From assembly GCA_905221615.1 (NCBI GenBank), contig CAJNDT010000128.1:100001-164000 (forward strand): DNA of 64,000 nt, given 5' to 3'. Under the pieces are notes generated by a model, which was not told the origin of the DNA, did no database searches, and saw nothing but the letters and a program-made list of their open reading frames with translations. Source of the stretch: Symbiodinium sp. CCMP2592 (taxonomy: Eukaryota > Sar > Dinophyceae > Suessiales > Symbiodiniaceae). Position numbers and translations under genes: made by a program. Below, piece after piece: positions 21,382 through 35,800 of this stretch (the first letter of the stretch is position 1; the number at the start of each line of letters is the position of its first letter).

Positions 21382-23833
21382 CTAGCCGGACGTCAACTGC
21401 ATCAGAAGCTCGGACAAGTCCTTGACCGTTGGATAATCGAACACCTTAGCGGTCAGAACAGAAGCTGTGCGATGTGACCTGCAGTCACGAGACTGCAACT
21501 TCATGTCACCACGGCAGGCGTTGGATCACGTGTCTGCTCGTGGCGATGCTTTTCTCTTCACATGGTACTTGTCTGCCCTAAGTGACCACGTCATGCAGCT
21601 CTCAAAGCAACATTCCACACAAAGCAGATAACTGTTCGTCTCAATCTGGCTTTGCAAAGACCTGAACTTCAAGTGGTCGACCTACCGAGGCACCCAAACG
21701 CATCCAAACCCCCTAGGGCCCCACTCTCTGCCGTCAAACATAGGCCACATAGGCCTCAAATTCCCTTCATGCGCCCTACAGCAGGAACTTGACCTGAACA
21801 AGTAACCCACGCCATCTCACGCGCAAGCGCCCAGAAACCAAGCTGCAGGCCAATGTGTTTGGCAGCTCCACACCTTCAAAGGCGCTTCCGAGCTTGTTGC
21901 GGAACCTCGCGGAACTGGATCAGGACGTTAAAATGCTGCTTGTGAGCCAGTCCAAAGAGTAATCTAGCCCCGTCAGACAGATCAGCGAGTCCTGCATCCG
22001 ATCATAACATCGCACATTTCCAACTGCCCCATCACTCTGCAGGTAAGGCACAGCACTGCATTCATGCTGTTGATGCCTGTCGAATCAGGAGTCAGTGCAT
22101 AATGCAGCAAACATCTCTGTTAATTAATGCAGTTTGAAGTTTAAGATGCAGGAGACTGCTCGTGCTGCAGAAGATGGACGGGCTTGCAGAGCTTGTGAAA
22201 TCACTACGTTCAAGCCGCGCTAGCCAGGTACATGGATTTGCGCGATGCCAATCGAAGCTTACTTGTGTCGCATCTCGTACTTTCCATATCCCCTTTGAAC
22301 CGCCCGCCTATGTCCATCAACGGCATGTCCGCATCCTGGAGGTGTTTCAGACTTCTGCTACGTTTGACTCTGACAGTCGCAACTTTGAAGATGCTTGCCG
22401 CTGCCGCCGCATTCATGCGCAAAGTAATCCGACAACCAAAAAAGCCCTCAGCGATGCCTTCAATTCTTAGAGTCTTTCGATCTTTCAAAGTGGACACACA
22501 TGCGACTGGGGACAAGAAAGACCCGTGCAGCCAGGTAGCAATGTCGCGGTCGCTTCCCACCATTCCTTTGGTAACCTGCTTACATCTGCACAGCTGCAAG
22601 CAGTTTTCAAGACATGCGCGGTGCCAATGGCACATGATTTATCCTTGCACCTAGACTTTCAAGGCGTGTGCATGGCGCATGCAGCGCATCCGCCTCTTGA
22701 ATCTTTGAGGCAACTTCGATGGGAGTCACGCCTGGCCAGCACGCGCAAGCCGCAAGCACATGCTCCATCGCTGGTGCTACGATCCGATACATGCGATGCT
22801 ACGGCCGTGAGGGCGGAGGCACAGGCCTGGCTGCGGCATCACAGGATACCTTAGAAAAGCGAAGCCCTACGCCTCTCTACGCTTCCTCTCTGTGTACCAG
22901 CTAAAGACACGCCGCGCTGTACCCGGCATCGACATCATCGGCATGGCGGCTGCCATGGCTTGTTGTTGAGCTGCCTCAAAGCCAACACTCACCGCACAGA
23001 CGTCAGGGTCCCAAGGAACAATCGGAATGGAGGCCCAGCCGTCGCAGCTTGGGTAACCTGCTCCACCACCAGTCCTGACCTGGAGTGAACAACTCGGCAG
23101 TGGGTTATGTGCAGGTAGAAGGGAGGGCGATGGAGCTTTCCATGTAGCGGGGAACGAGACTCCCACAGCAAGGGCTTCAGCGGGAGATTTTGACCGCTAA
23201 TCCACCTAGCCTACACTACGAGGTCGATGTCGGGGGTCTCTGTCCGAGCGCTTCCGAAGTCAACCATGGGGTGTGTTCACAGCCTCCAGCAGCCATTGCC
23301 GAACATCTGAGAAGGCAGCAAGGTTTTGACCGTGGGATAGTCGAAGACCTGGACTATTGTAGCGTGCGAATGCTGGGAGAGCCGGAGGCTGGTGAGGCTG
23401 GTGGTTGTCGCGCGCTGGGACGGGTAATCCCCTTAGACACGCACAAGCGTTGTCGGCAGCTCCACATCCTGCTGTCGTTTTAGCTTTGGCTCCGTTGAAA
23501 GGGAGGTTCCGGTCTCCTTGAACTCGGTGATGAGTTTGTTGCGAAAGAGCACGGCATTCATGCTGTTGATTCCTGGCATTTGGGACGATGGTTGCACAGC
23601 TACTTCAGACATCTTCTCGTAGAGTGTAATGAAGCGCCATGCCTATGTCCATAAGGGGCATGTCAGCTTCGATGTCGCTGCCGCTGCCCACCATTTTTTT
23701 CGTCACCTTCCGCGTCTCACTAGTGGAACTCAACTTCGCAGCTCTTGATTTCCCATGTGACTGAGAGCCGATTCCCGTGACTATGATTGCCTCCTGGATC
23801 GTTGCTCGAACCGCCGCCGGATCTGGGCCCGAC
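21382..23833 (-). CDS. Tandem acyl carrier protein domains, C-terminal end of a larger protein
   Basis: Two acyl carrier (phosphopantetheine-attachment) domains in series, as in polyketide or fatty-acid synthases. ACP1 exons: 23782-23833, 23643-23706, 23517-23572, 23445-23468, 23320-23348 (3' end unsure). A Gln/Ala/Met-rich linker exon is 22911-22974. ACP2 exons: 22691-22731, 22540-22575, 22308-22335, 22052-22076, 21851-21905, 21382-21444 with TAG at 21382-21384. Each domain reads IQEA (helix I), ADMPLMDIG, then INSMNAVLFRNKL with the candidate phosphopantetheine Ser in NSM (usually DSL), VELP-TL, and VFDYPTVK. All joins keep frame except that after 23320-23348. Donors are GC, GT and GA. The 5' part lies upstream of 23833 and was not found, so whether this is a PKS or a stand-alone multi-ACP protein is open. 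Confidence 0.9.
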
Positions 23834-26800
23834 CTGAACCCATGCCTCACCTACCGCTCGAAGCTCGTATCAGATGAAAGTCTTAGTCAAGTGGGGGCTG
23901 CACACCATTGGCAGCGCCATCTGCCCTACCTTGCGCATGCACAGCTTGTGAAGTTGGACATGCATTTCGAATGATGCCCCTTGAGTATTTCCACCACAAG
24001 CACTTGGCTTAACACTGAGGCCCTCACGACCATTCGAGGGTCGATTCGAGGTGCCTGGCAGCAACCAGCAAAGCCCTACTCGCCCTACTCGGTGCAAGAT
24101 GATTTTGGTAAGTTCACATCTGGCGCAAGTCTGAAACGCTTGACAAGATTGACCGGATCAATGCTCACTGCCATGGGCTACTACCATTCTGCAAGTCTGC
24201 AGGGGCCGTTTGCAAGCTCGGCATTCGAAGCAACACAGACAAGCGGCTTCGGTACAGAAGATTCGCTGCTAGTCGCACTAGTTGCAAGCACCAGTGACGA
24301 GGTCGGGCTGTTGCCAATGCCTCGTCGACGCGGAACTCGTGCCCGCGCAGTTGATCAAGGATCGACTCCTTCATGGGCATATACACTAAGACTACGCCAT
24401 AAACGCATCTCGCGGTCGACAGCGGCTTAGCCTTTCTGGCACCTTGCCTTTACGCAAAACTGTAACATTGGCTTCAAATACAAAGCTCAAGCTGATTCTG
24501 CGACGCCAGCAAAAATCGAGGCATCGGAGACACAAAGCTGGTCCAAGCCAAGGCCGCCACTACTTGCGACTTCTGTGCTGCATCGCCGCTTTTGTCGACG
24601 ATGAGCTGGGCTTGCCTTGGAGGGGAGCGAAACTGCTGCTCTGTGGCTCCTGCGGCCTCGACGTACCATGAAAACTCTAGAGACTTTCTCAGACTGAAAG
24701 TCGGCAGAGTCATAAGACTCAACATGCTGCTATGGACCTTCTCGAAGTCTCTGTGATCGTGTGCTTGGAATTATACAGACTAAGAGGATCCCAAACCACC
24801 TTTCAACTAGCTCTCGAATCAACACAAACTGTGCCTCGCAGCTTTCAGCGCACTTTGCAACTCGGATGCCTCGCGGCTCGCGAAATACCAGAACTGCGAA
24901 TGAGAAGCGAACAGCACCTGCGACGCCCCTTGCAGTGCGAGACAGTCAACCTTATGATGCCTTTTCCGTGCTTTCATCTACGTGATGTGCGGATGATGAT
25001 GGGGCTTCGATCCCCCTTGCTATGTTTGAACATGGCAGACTGCCCTTCTCCGCAACGCTGCTGTTGAAAGTGTCTGAAAGGCTTTGTGACAGAGTGTAGA
25101 ATCAGCACCCTATTCTGCATGCCTGAAGAGTATCGGCGCAAAGGTCTCGATTAATCAGGAAGAATGGGATGGAGGTTCGCTGGTCAATGCATCTCTGCAT
25201 TGGCGAGGCGGCTTGCAAACAATCATACCTGCCGTACTGTGACTACCATGCACTGCTACGTAGCGATGAAAAGTGGAAAGATCTATATGGGGGCAGACGG
25301 AGCAGAAAAAGGAGATGGGGTATCGGAATAAGTGTCAGGTTCGCTTGAAAGCCTGAATTTCCAAAATACAGGCCATGCCCACCTAAAACGGCACGTGTGC
25401 CCCACCCCCCCCCCCCACCCGCGGCCAGCCCCGAGCCAACGAAGCGCAGAAAGGAGCATAAAAAGAAGCCGGCAACGGAATGGAGACATGGAGGTGGCAC
25501 CATAAACGTAAAGAAACTTGAGCATGCTGGATCCTTTAAATGCAGTTCGAGTTCATGGGCCAGCTTGTGTCACAACGGCGGGAATATCAGTGCCAACCCC
25601 CTCGCAATTGAATTAGGAATTGCTCAGTGTCCTGCTATGGTGGGGCTGGTCTTCTGCAGGCGATATCCCCCAGGCAACGTGGTTCTCGTTCACTTCAGCG
25701 CGGCATGGCAGCAAACGAACCGCTGACTCTGTAGGTGAGCCCGAGCAGCTCATGCAGTGCGTTTTTCAACGACTCTTCCAGAACCGTTAAGCAAGAAGTC
25801 CCCTTCCCCTTCTTGCATACGACTCCCCAAATTGTTCCCGACATGGCGGCTTCGGCCTCGAGGTGCATCTGCGCTTGAAGTAGCAGAGCAGTGCCCTCGC
25901 TCTTTGGGTCCTCGGCCTTGCCAAGGCACCCGCAGAAAGCCCTCACCCGCAGAAAGACCCTGCCCCAGCGTGCCTCAGCTGCAACGAACAAGGCCTCGTC
26001 TAAAGTGTTGAAGATCTCGCTCTGAGGTCTACCTGGTTGTGACACATGCAGTGGGTTCGCACGGCAGATAAAAGCCTGTCAGAAGCGGAAAAGCAAAGAT
26101 GTTGAATTGACTTTGGGCGAATGTGCCGAGCCCAAAGCCGTTAAAGATGTAAATCTGGGCGAGGGCACATAGTGCGGCCCTCATTGGACAGGCTCGAAGC
26201 AAGAAAAGTGAATTCCTCCGAGTTGGCATCCTGAACTGTCCATCTGAAGTTACCCGTGGCCAATTCAGGCTTCAGATGGCTTCAGGCTCCGGATGCTGAG
26301 GTCCCTGGCGCTTCGGCTTTGGGATCCCCAAGTTTCTTGGCCGCCTCCCGGGCCTGGCAACGATGCCGCAACATCTTGATACGGTACTTTCCACGGATTT
26401 CCACAGGCGACAGTACGCACATACGAAGGTCTTCCGCGACTGCACGGCTGGCGCATTTTTCAATCTGAGTTTGGCTTCTTCGCGGTCTGTGACTTTCATT
26501 TCGCAGCAGGTCTTTCGCGCGACATGTTTGGAATTTGGTCTCTTGGAGTTTGGACTTAGGCTTGAGGATTTGCGGGGTGCGGGTTTAGGATTGACAACAG
26601 AGATCTCAGGATCCATCGCGTTTGGCTCGAAGCTTGGGCAACGCGGTTTACAATTTGGATCAATTTGGAATTGAGGCTAAAGGCTTGCCGGTTCATGGAG
26701 TTCAAGATTGAGGTTTGAGTGCGTGTGGAGGTTGGGGCCTAGGAATGAGGTCGCAAAGCGGGACTCCAAGTTGTGCGCCATGGCCTTAAAACATCCGTCT

Positions 26801-29800
26801 GTCTTTTCGCAGCCTTTGCCACGGATCCTTCGTCCACCTACTACGACCTTTCGAAACCTGACACACTCTCCCGCTAAGGCTGGGGTATGCGATTGCCACT
26901 GCGTGTGTGGGCTGATATGCGAGCAGACTGATGGCATCTTCGTAGGGGGTGCAGGAACCCGTTCAAAGGCCCTGCATGCTGAGAATCGCAAGTGTCGCTT
27001 GGGTCTTGTATGGCATGTGCTCTAATGCAGGAGTTTCTCAGGAAGCCTACAACCAAAACTTCAAAATAGCAAGAGAAGCTGAAGAGATCATCATTGCTGA
27101 GGAGCTGGTTGGGCACCTGTCCTTCCAGAGTAACAGCTCTTACCTGGCCTGGGTTGAAGCTTTCGATGCTTTGGAAAGATCCTGGCGACCAGGTCAGAGA
27201 GCCCAGGCACTGACGAGGTCTTCTAGTTGCCACCTGGCCTCCCATGGCAAAGGCGCTTTCAGGGATGCTTTCTTCCCTTTCAGCTTCGCAGAGCCTTGGG
27301 AGCTCTGGAGAAAGCGTTATGGCTGGCATTTCACTCTTGTCTTGCGACATGCTTCATTTCAGCACGCATGCAAGGCTCCGTGCTTTGCTTCTGCTGCCTC
27401 TGGAGGAGCTGAATGCGGCACTGCGCCTCGAGGGAAACTCTGTGGATGCCCACTGCTCAACGCAACGTCGCATGCTGGAGCCCGCTACATTTCCGTGAGA
27501 TTTTTGAACAGAACAGAATGAGTACTACGAGCAATGGAGCACACCACCACTGCCGCTTCGTGCTCTGTCACTTCGGAAGCGTAGTCTCAGTCAGTGTGCA
27601 TCACGGCTCGAGGTTCCAAGCCCTTGGCTGCAAGCACGAGAGTTTCACACTTGCCCTCTTCATCTCGAAGGCGAGCGAACCTGGGCACTCTGGCTTCGGT
27701 GTGTTCGTATATGCTCGTGCAAGGCACCATGGCACCGGGCATTTCCGGGTCTTTTCGATTTGGGCTGAGCTGCACACAGGGTTGCTGCGTTTCTGAGCGC
27801 CTAGCAGCTCGTGAGCCCGCTCTGCGGCAAAGCACGCCTGGAGGCTCTGGCTTCGTACACCCGAGATGACTCCAACATCGGAACTGTGAGGCTTGAAATG
27901 CAAACACAGCCTGCAGCCTTCGGCACCCTGGCGCAAGCCTTCTCGTACTCCTCGCTTGACATTCTCGCTTTCGCAACCTCAGTTGATGTTCCATGCACTC
28001 GCTCTTAGATTCATCGAATACCTTTACAATCCTTTGCGTTAGTATTGCACTTGCGTTGAACTCTCGTGGTTTAGCAGCTTCGAGATGCAAAAGGAGCGTG
28101 TTCGTCGGATGCCGGAGGGCCAGCATCGTATTGGCATGGCTGTCTAACTTGATACTTCTTGACTAGAAACTCAGCCCCAAGTTTGTCTGCGACCCAAGCT
28201 CCACTAGAATGTGGCAGCTTCAACTAGACAAAGGTCCGGATACGCAATCTCCGAAGCTGGAAGAGCTGGCGAATTGCAACTGCATGTCATGCCAAGAAGA
28301 TGACACGGCACAAAGTACATCACAGCAAAAAGCATGAAAGTGCTGGGCTCGGCCCTGCAAAACTTTTGATATGACGCCTTGCTTCTTCAAACAGAACCTG
28401 ACGTGCCAGAATCCTACAGCTGCGCTTGCACCCCCTGGGCCCCAGAGCAAATACCAGAGCTTTTGCCTCGCCACGGCGGTCATGATGCCTCATTCCGAGG
28501 TCACGACAACAAACAATGCGGAAATTCGTCTGGCTGAGCCGCCGGCTCACTGTACAGCGACTGCGCCTCTTTAGCTAGGTCGACTGCATCATCAACCTTC
28601 TGCTCTGCCTTGGGAAGGGAACTTCATGCAGTTACTGGGCAGTTGCTGCAAAGCCACAGAGCTGCTGTGACTTCCGCCACTACTACGTTGTAACTTGTAA
28701 CTGAAATTGCAATATATGAAAGTCGGCCCACATTCAATCATCGAGCACATGCAACACTCGCCATCAGGCCACAAGGCATCTTGCTCTTCCAATGGCCTCG
28801 GGCCGTGACGAGGAGCACCTCAGCCATAGACATGACGCCTGCAGCATCACCTTGCCAACGTCCATCTTTGCGACCTGACGATTCCGTGGTGGTGCTGTGT
28901 CCTTTAACTACTTGCACTGCAGAAAAGATCTCCGCCACTCATGGAGGGGAAGTCCACGCCCAACTGAGCAACCGACAGATGTCCCGGGCTGCTCGTGCTG
29001 CTCGCTCAGCTGTGGCAAAATCCTAGACGTGCAGTGTGAGAGGATGGGTTCACCTGGGACATGACCGGCAAGGAAGCGCACCCTCTACAGCCATGGCAAA
29101 TCTTTCAAGTCTTAGGGTGAGCGCAAGAGGCTTGGCTGCGGTCCTTGTTGTGCAGGTGTGCCGCAGCCAGGCTCTGAAAAGCTTGGCCCTGGCTGGACAG
29201 AACACATCTGGCCGCCCATCCTCAGACCTCTGCCCTGAAACACCAAGGTCTGAAACTGATCTCAAACTATTGTCAGATCTACGAAGACGCAGCCATGGCC
29301 GGCCCAGCCCAGGAATGCCGCAACAGCGCTCGACAAGCCCCGAACTGTGCAGGGACACGTGAAACACGACCCAGGTGGTCCGGAAAGGCTAGGCCCTCGC
29401 CTGACCCGACCCAGATTTCGCTTTACTAGGCTCGCTTCTTGCCCGTCCCGCTCCTGCCTTGCCAACCGGATCCTTTACCTTGGAAAGTCGCTGTAACTGT
29501 AGGTCTTGGTCTTGTACATGATCGTCATGCAGGCATTTGCCACGTCAAAAAACATTGGAGGTAGCCATCCCGAAGACAGTACACGAAACCTTCGACAGAA
29601 GGAGCTGAAGAGGCAACACATATTGCAGAAGGCTGAATAGGCGCGGCGCATCGCGATGACTCAATGCGTCATGTGCAGCGAAGATGGCCTCTTCCATCTC
29701 TATGCGCCTTGGGATTGGATGGTTTGTGTCTTCTGCTAGTCTGCCGGGCCCGCGAAAAAATTATGAATCTCCCCTCCCCTTTCTGCCCTCACTCTCCTGC

Positions 29801-32800
29801 AGCGGCTTCTTCTGCGAAATGAGCGATGTGAATCTTCGGACACAGCGGGCCATGCTTTGGGGCGCCGGGCTTCACGTGCATTGAGGAGAGCTTTGTCATG
29901 ACCTGCAGGCGGAGGGTTCCAGCATGGCCACACCCTAGGCCCTTAGGCCCTAGGCAGCTCGCAGGCACTGTGCCTCGGCTTCCAGTGTTTCGTCGTTCAG
30001 CCTTGCGGAGCAACCGGTTCTGCTTGGTTCTCCTTTCATGCAACACTCGTTTTGCGTCCCAACCTTAGACCCGAATAGCACGGCATAATCCCAAACGCGA
30101 AGCCCAGCTCTCCAGTGCTGGAACACAGAATTCGCAGATGTTCTGAAAGGCTGCTCATCTCGAAGATGCAACATCACCAAACGGGGACAACGGACAGCCA
30201 CAGCAATGCCAGGTGCGACACCGAAAAGTGGAACTTCAGGACACCGGCAGGAACAGGCGAGGCCGTGAACATTGCGGGCACGGACGCAATGAGCGAGTCG
30301 CGACATCTCACGCGGAGACCGCGACACAGCAACCGAGCCGCAAAACATGGGCCAAGACACTCGAATAATACTAGGATGCCCGCACCAACAAAACACCGGG
30401 TCACCGGACATTTGTTGACAGGAGCTAACAGCGACGATAATTTGGACACTTGAAGATCGCGATGGGAGAACTGGGACTCTGGTGCACCAGGACACTCAGA
30501 CAACAAAGGCACCCCAGACATCGGTTAGAAGCCGATGACCAGGACTTCGTTGGGAACCAAAGCCCGGCACTGAAACAGGTCACCATTGGGAAACAGATCT
30601 CTCCAATGGGAGGCTCTCCGTTCCAGTCAAAACCGCCAGTATGTGGCAGGACAAGCTTGCTGCATCTCTTCAATCGGGCGCAGACCTGTTTGCTATTTGC
30701 AAGGCTTTCTGCATGGCGGCGACGGCGTCCTGGCAAGTATGTCGTGGCCCGTAAGACTGGCGCCTTTGCTGACTGCTTTAGTCGAGCAGTAAAACGCCTC
30801 GGGTGGAGGTCTTCTAGTTGTGTTGGCAGGCACCTGTTGGCAAGAGACTGCAGCGTTCTGTGCCGCTTCTGGTGGCAGAAATTGAGATCCTGCAAGTCTG
30901 AATCTGACTTCGACGTTGCCTGCAAAACTTTCGGCCTGCAACTTTTAGTCTCATTTACTTCTTACCATGAACTGCACTCCTGCGGACTCCGCCTCTTGCT
31001 GCTCACGGCCTGATGGCGAACAGGTGTAACCTTCAGCCTCGGCAGCGACAGCGGCCGGCCCGGTAGCAAATCTTGGGAACACGACGCACCACACGGCGAT
31101 CTAACATCCTCGGCTCGTCACCAGGCATAGCAAAGCTTTTGCCTGCGACAGCGCTGTCGGAACGACTTCCCCGTCGTCCCAGTTTCAAAAAACGCATACG
31201 GCACAAACGTAACACACGATGCTATGTGTGCCCCAACTTTGAGACGCCGGAGCACCGACGCAGCATCTGTTTTGGAATAAGGACACATTGGCTGCGCAAA
31301 ACCTCTCTGTTTCGCGGTGTTGAAGCAGTTGTTTCAGACCGGGTTCGTCTCAAACCAAGCTAGAATTAAAAACCAAGGTCGATTCAAGCCAAGGTTTGTT
31401 TTTGAAGAAAGGCCGCCGCACCAAGAAAGAATCTGAAACACAACACGCAAGGAACCAGGGCTGCGCTAATTACGTCCATGGACAATAAATTCAACATAAT
31501 CAGACAAAGTAATGGCAGTTGCAGTAGCAGGCACCGGTGGTGATGGTGTTGGTGGTAGTGCTAGTGGTAGTGGTACGCGAGAAAACACAAATCCTGGATT
31601 CATTCCGAAATCCGTACAAGCAACAAACAGAAGGATAAGAAGACATAAACACATGCTTAAACAGCGTAGAGAAACCAACAAATAGAAGCCTGGAAACCGC
31701 CGAAACAAAAAGCCAACAAGCGAGACCAAAAGACAGGAAGTCACAGAGCCAACGTGTGGGGAGGCAGGAAACCAGGCTCGCCTTTGATTCGAACCTGTCT
31801 GCTTGATCCTATCTTATGTGTTCTTGACACTTGGTTGTGCATTATGTTGATCCTGTTCGATGTTTGTTCATCCCTACCCCTTTGCGTCCATGTCTTGAAA
31901 CTATGGGTGTTTACACAACCATCGTCTTCCATCAAGCCTGAACGACTTATTATTGACAACTGCCGTGTCAGGTACATCTTCCTTTACGCGAACGTGATTA
32001 AAAACTCCTTGCAAAAAGAGCGCGCGCGTATAAGAACCTTGGTTCCAAAAACTGTTCGCTTCACGACTCCGGTTGTTCAAGTTTTAATTCAACGCTGGTC
32101 TTGGGGCCGTCACTTGTTCAGAAAGACCACTGTGCTTCAACCGTCTTGGCCGCAGAACAATATGCTGTTGAAGACCGATTTGAAAACGTAACTGTCCGAG
32201 CTCCCTGTTTCAAAACAACCCGTCAAACTCCCATGCGCCTCGCTGCGCTGATCCTTCTTCTCGCGAGACCGTGCCACGGCCTAGGCAAGCAGCAAAAGCA
32301 GTTTGAGGACAGTCTTCGGACATGACTGTTTTGATCCAGGCAACATCTTCTGACGTCCAGATCGCACGCCAGGGCTCACCATTGCTGATCTGGGCTCGGA
32401 CCTCGACGGGAGCGGGAAGATCTTTGAGAAGTGGAATCCTGCAACCCCTCGCAGTCATTCTGCTCTAGGCCCCCGACGGCCAACTGCAATGCTTTCGTCG
32501 CACGTTGTCCACCGATGCCGTGGCTGTTGTAGAGAGCCAATGCCTCGCGAGGTGCATCCTTAATCCGATCAGAGCCCTGCAGGAGCACGGCGCTTTGGCG
32601 CCAACATCACCCTTCCCGCATCCGGGGGACGTAAACAATATGACCGGGTACCATTTTAAGGTCATGCAATTTTCCGAGGATCCTCGGCCAGTTGCACCTC
32701 CCCCACCTTGGTTTTGTTGCTTCACGATCCAGCCCACGACATGGACTGCCAGAGGCCGATGTTCTTTAAATCCCTAAAGCCGGGCCCCTTACATGGGGCA

Positions 32801-35800
32801 AAAACCTGAACCCGAAACCACGAACCCCTTGACACACACAGAAGAGTGCCAGGAACTTGAGAGCAGGGCTACGAAAGCTAGAAGCAGGACGGCGGAGGCT
32901 TGCTTCTATGCGACAGCAGCAGGTGGTAGCCATCGGCTGCCTTGCTGTTCGTAAGGTTCTCGCTCTACATGAAACCACTGATAAGTGGTAACAACTCTAC
33001 AAACGGCTATGAGTGGCAACAACTCAAAACTCTGCAAACGGCTATGCCTGCAAGCATGGCCGGCCTTCAAGGGGGGGAGGGGGGGTTGCCTTTTAAGGTC
33101 CCCGGCCTTCGTTTGCACCCATTGAACTGTCTACAGTAGGAAGGAATTTGTGAACGAAAATTCCCGCAAGCTCCAAAGAGCTAGCTTTCATGACTAAACA
33201 CCGAAGTCTTACACCCCTATACACCCAAACCTTAGATCGATTAGTGTGCGGAGCCCAATCCCCCTCGACTCTACACCTCCTGTAAACTTCAAGAAATCCC
33301 CACCATCGCTTCGTTGGGATTGTGACGGCGCTGCCGGCACCTAGATTTACTCTGCTGGGGCACTTTTCGCGAATCCATAGACCGCAGATTCGGGTAAAGC
33401 CTGGTGCCAGACGCCCCGCCACCCTGCCTGTTGCTTAAGTCAGCTCCTCATTGCACGGGTTTGACATAGACATCGTTGGCCCGCAAGAAGTCACTGCAAC
33501 CCCTGGTATCCACACAGAATCTGCCGAAACCTTCCCTCTCCACAACTCCAACACCAACCTGGTCGGCAGCTGGCCCGGCCCTTGTCGGCTGATTCCAATG
33601 CAAGAGCCACCTTTGCTTGGCTTCGCGAGAGGGAAAAAGCTCTCAAGCTTCGGTACTCAAGTCGAGCAACTCTGCCATCATGACCAGGCAGTGTGCTTCG
33701 TGCATGGCATCCTTCGCCAGGGTTTACTGTCACGGCAACTGGAGGGTTCGAGCAATGGGTCGCAAGCCGGCCTCACTCTGCTTCCAAAAGCCGATCGCCG
33801 CCTGAAGTGACCTGAGCATCAGGCATCCTTGATCATCCTTGTCCCAGCCCCTCTCAAAGCGGTAGGTACAGTGTACGTAAGCTTTCAGACAAGGAGCTGC
33901 AGTGCTGGCACAAACTCTTGGAGGTTGCACTGAGCGACGGCTGAGTGCTGCCTGCGGGGTACGAGGATCATAGAGCCCTCTATGTGACAAACAGCGCAGG
34001 TACAGGCAGGGATGCTCAGGCCAGGGCGCAGCAATGGCTTGCCCACGCCTAGGTCGAGACGGAAGGCCAGGGGGGTCCGGCCCCGTTTCTGCTGAGCATT
34101 CGCGAGCTCTCAAGCTCCCAGCACATCCTGCGTCTCGCGGAAGAGCTCCAACGCCTCTGAAGCATCCGAGCTCTGCACAGAGCTGGCAGAGCACTCGCGT
34201 ACTGCAACGGGATCGGGCTTTACTTTTGCCAGCCCTCGTGTTGCTGCGCCGAGCTGTCATTAAAAAGACGTTGCTGAAGTGTAACACCGTGACAGCAACA
34301 CGGGGGTTTGTGCCTCTCCTGCTGGCCACTCCCTTCCCCGGCCTTTGTTGCCAGGCGATGTCCTTCTTTGTCACACGCCCTGCGATCCTTATGCTCAGTC
34401 GCCACGTGCTGCATCACATGGCTCAACTCCGTGACAGGTTTCGCAGTTCGGAATGCCGGTCATTCTGGGATGTCGTGCCCGCATTGCCCACACACAGAAG
34501 CTCAGTCCATGACACCCTTGAACTTTATGAATATCTTCGCCTTGGGCGTCAAAGTCACAGACTGTAGCGCACGGGTCTGCCCGTTCAAGGCGATCAAGCA
34601 CTGAGCGCACGATATCGCCGGATCAGAGTCAGGGGCTTGCGGCCACTCACGGATCACGGCTACCTGAGGTGCCCTGAGCGACTGGGCCATGACCGCCAGA
34701 GTTGAAGCCTCCAGACCTTCCGCGCAAAGGCACGGCATTTCACTGTCACTTCGAAGCATGAAGCGGCTTTGTCCACGGGCTGAAGCTTGGAACGGCGATG
34801 CCTTTGTCCGCCTCGTCGACAGCAAGATCTCGAGCTTGACCTGCCTTGTCGGAAAGCACTTAATTTTCCGCATACTACGGTTATCTACGGTGGATGATCC
34901 GGTGGATAGTCTAAACCCTGCATTACCCATAATAAGGAATATACCATTATTCCCGTAGCTTCAGGATTAATATCATCAACAGTATATAGACCCTAAGCGA
35001 TTTTGCCACCTCGAACCTCCCGAGGCCCTGACGGCTTTCAACGCCTCCTCACGCTTCTTCTGACCACGCCTGGCTGTAGATGCAGCTAGAGCTACGCGGT
35101 TCAAATCTTCCGTTCACAATAACATCCTGACTGTGGACTGTGCCTAAGCGGTCTGACGGAGACTCCAAGCCAAGGCACCAGATGCTTCCCGTGTACAGTG
35201 TGCATGTGACCCCGCGACATGCCATGCAGGCGTTAATATGCCAATGCATGCAACCCGACCGACCTGTCAGAACTAACGTCCGCCACGGCTTGCAGAATGC
35301 GCGCCTGTCAGGCTTCCCGGCAACACAGTCGCGGTAAGAAAACGCATGCAAATACGCATTCTGATGCTACTTGATGCAAAGACTTCTTAGGTCGTACGGG
35401 GAGAACTAAGCCGAGCCTAGCTAAGCTTGGAAGCTCAGAGAGTTTACGCACCTATCGTGAAAATGCTCCTCGGCAGACTTCGATGTGTATCTGGCGGAAG
35501 TCTGGAACACAGCCAACCTTAGCCGAGACATGCTCGCGTTGGTTTCGGGCCGGGCAATCCTGTCCCGGTTGCCGCGCTCTGTGTCTTTGCCTCGTAGGGC
35601 CCGGGCTCGTCCCGCAGAAGGCGGTCGGCCTCTTTTCGGCGGTCCTGACACTCGAGGGCAACTGGGAATTAAGCGAACGGGTCTTGATACGTCTTCGGTC
35701 CGCTATGACACATCGCACAACAGAGGACAGTAAGAGACAGTCTGGCATCCCTTCTCCCTGCGGACTGACAGGCCCTTGCAGTGCAGAGCATATCCGGCAT

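Noticed and set aside
31770..31795. GGTTCGAATC-like T-loop on the minus strand
   Set aside because: There is no complementary stem and no tRNA fold around it.
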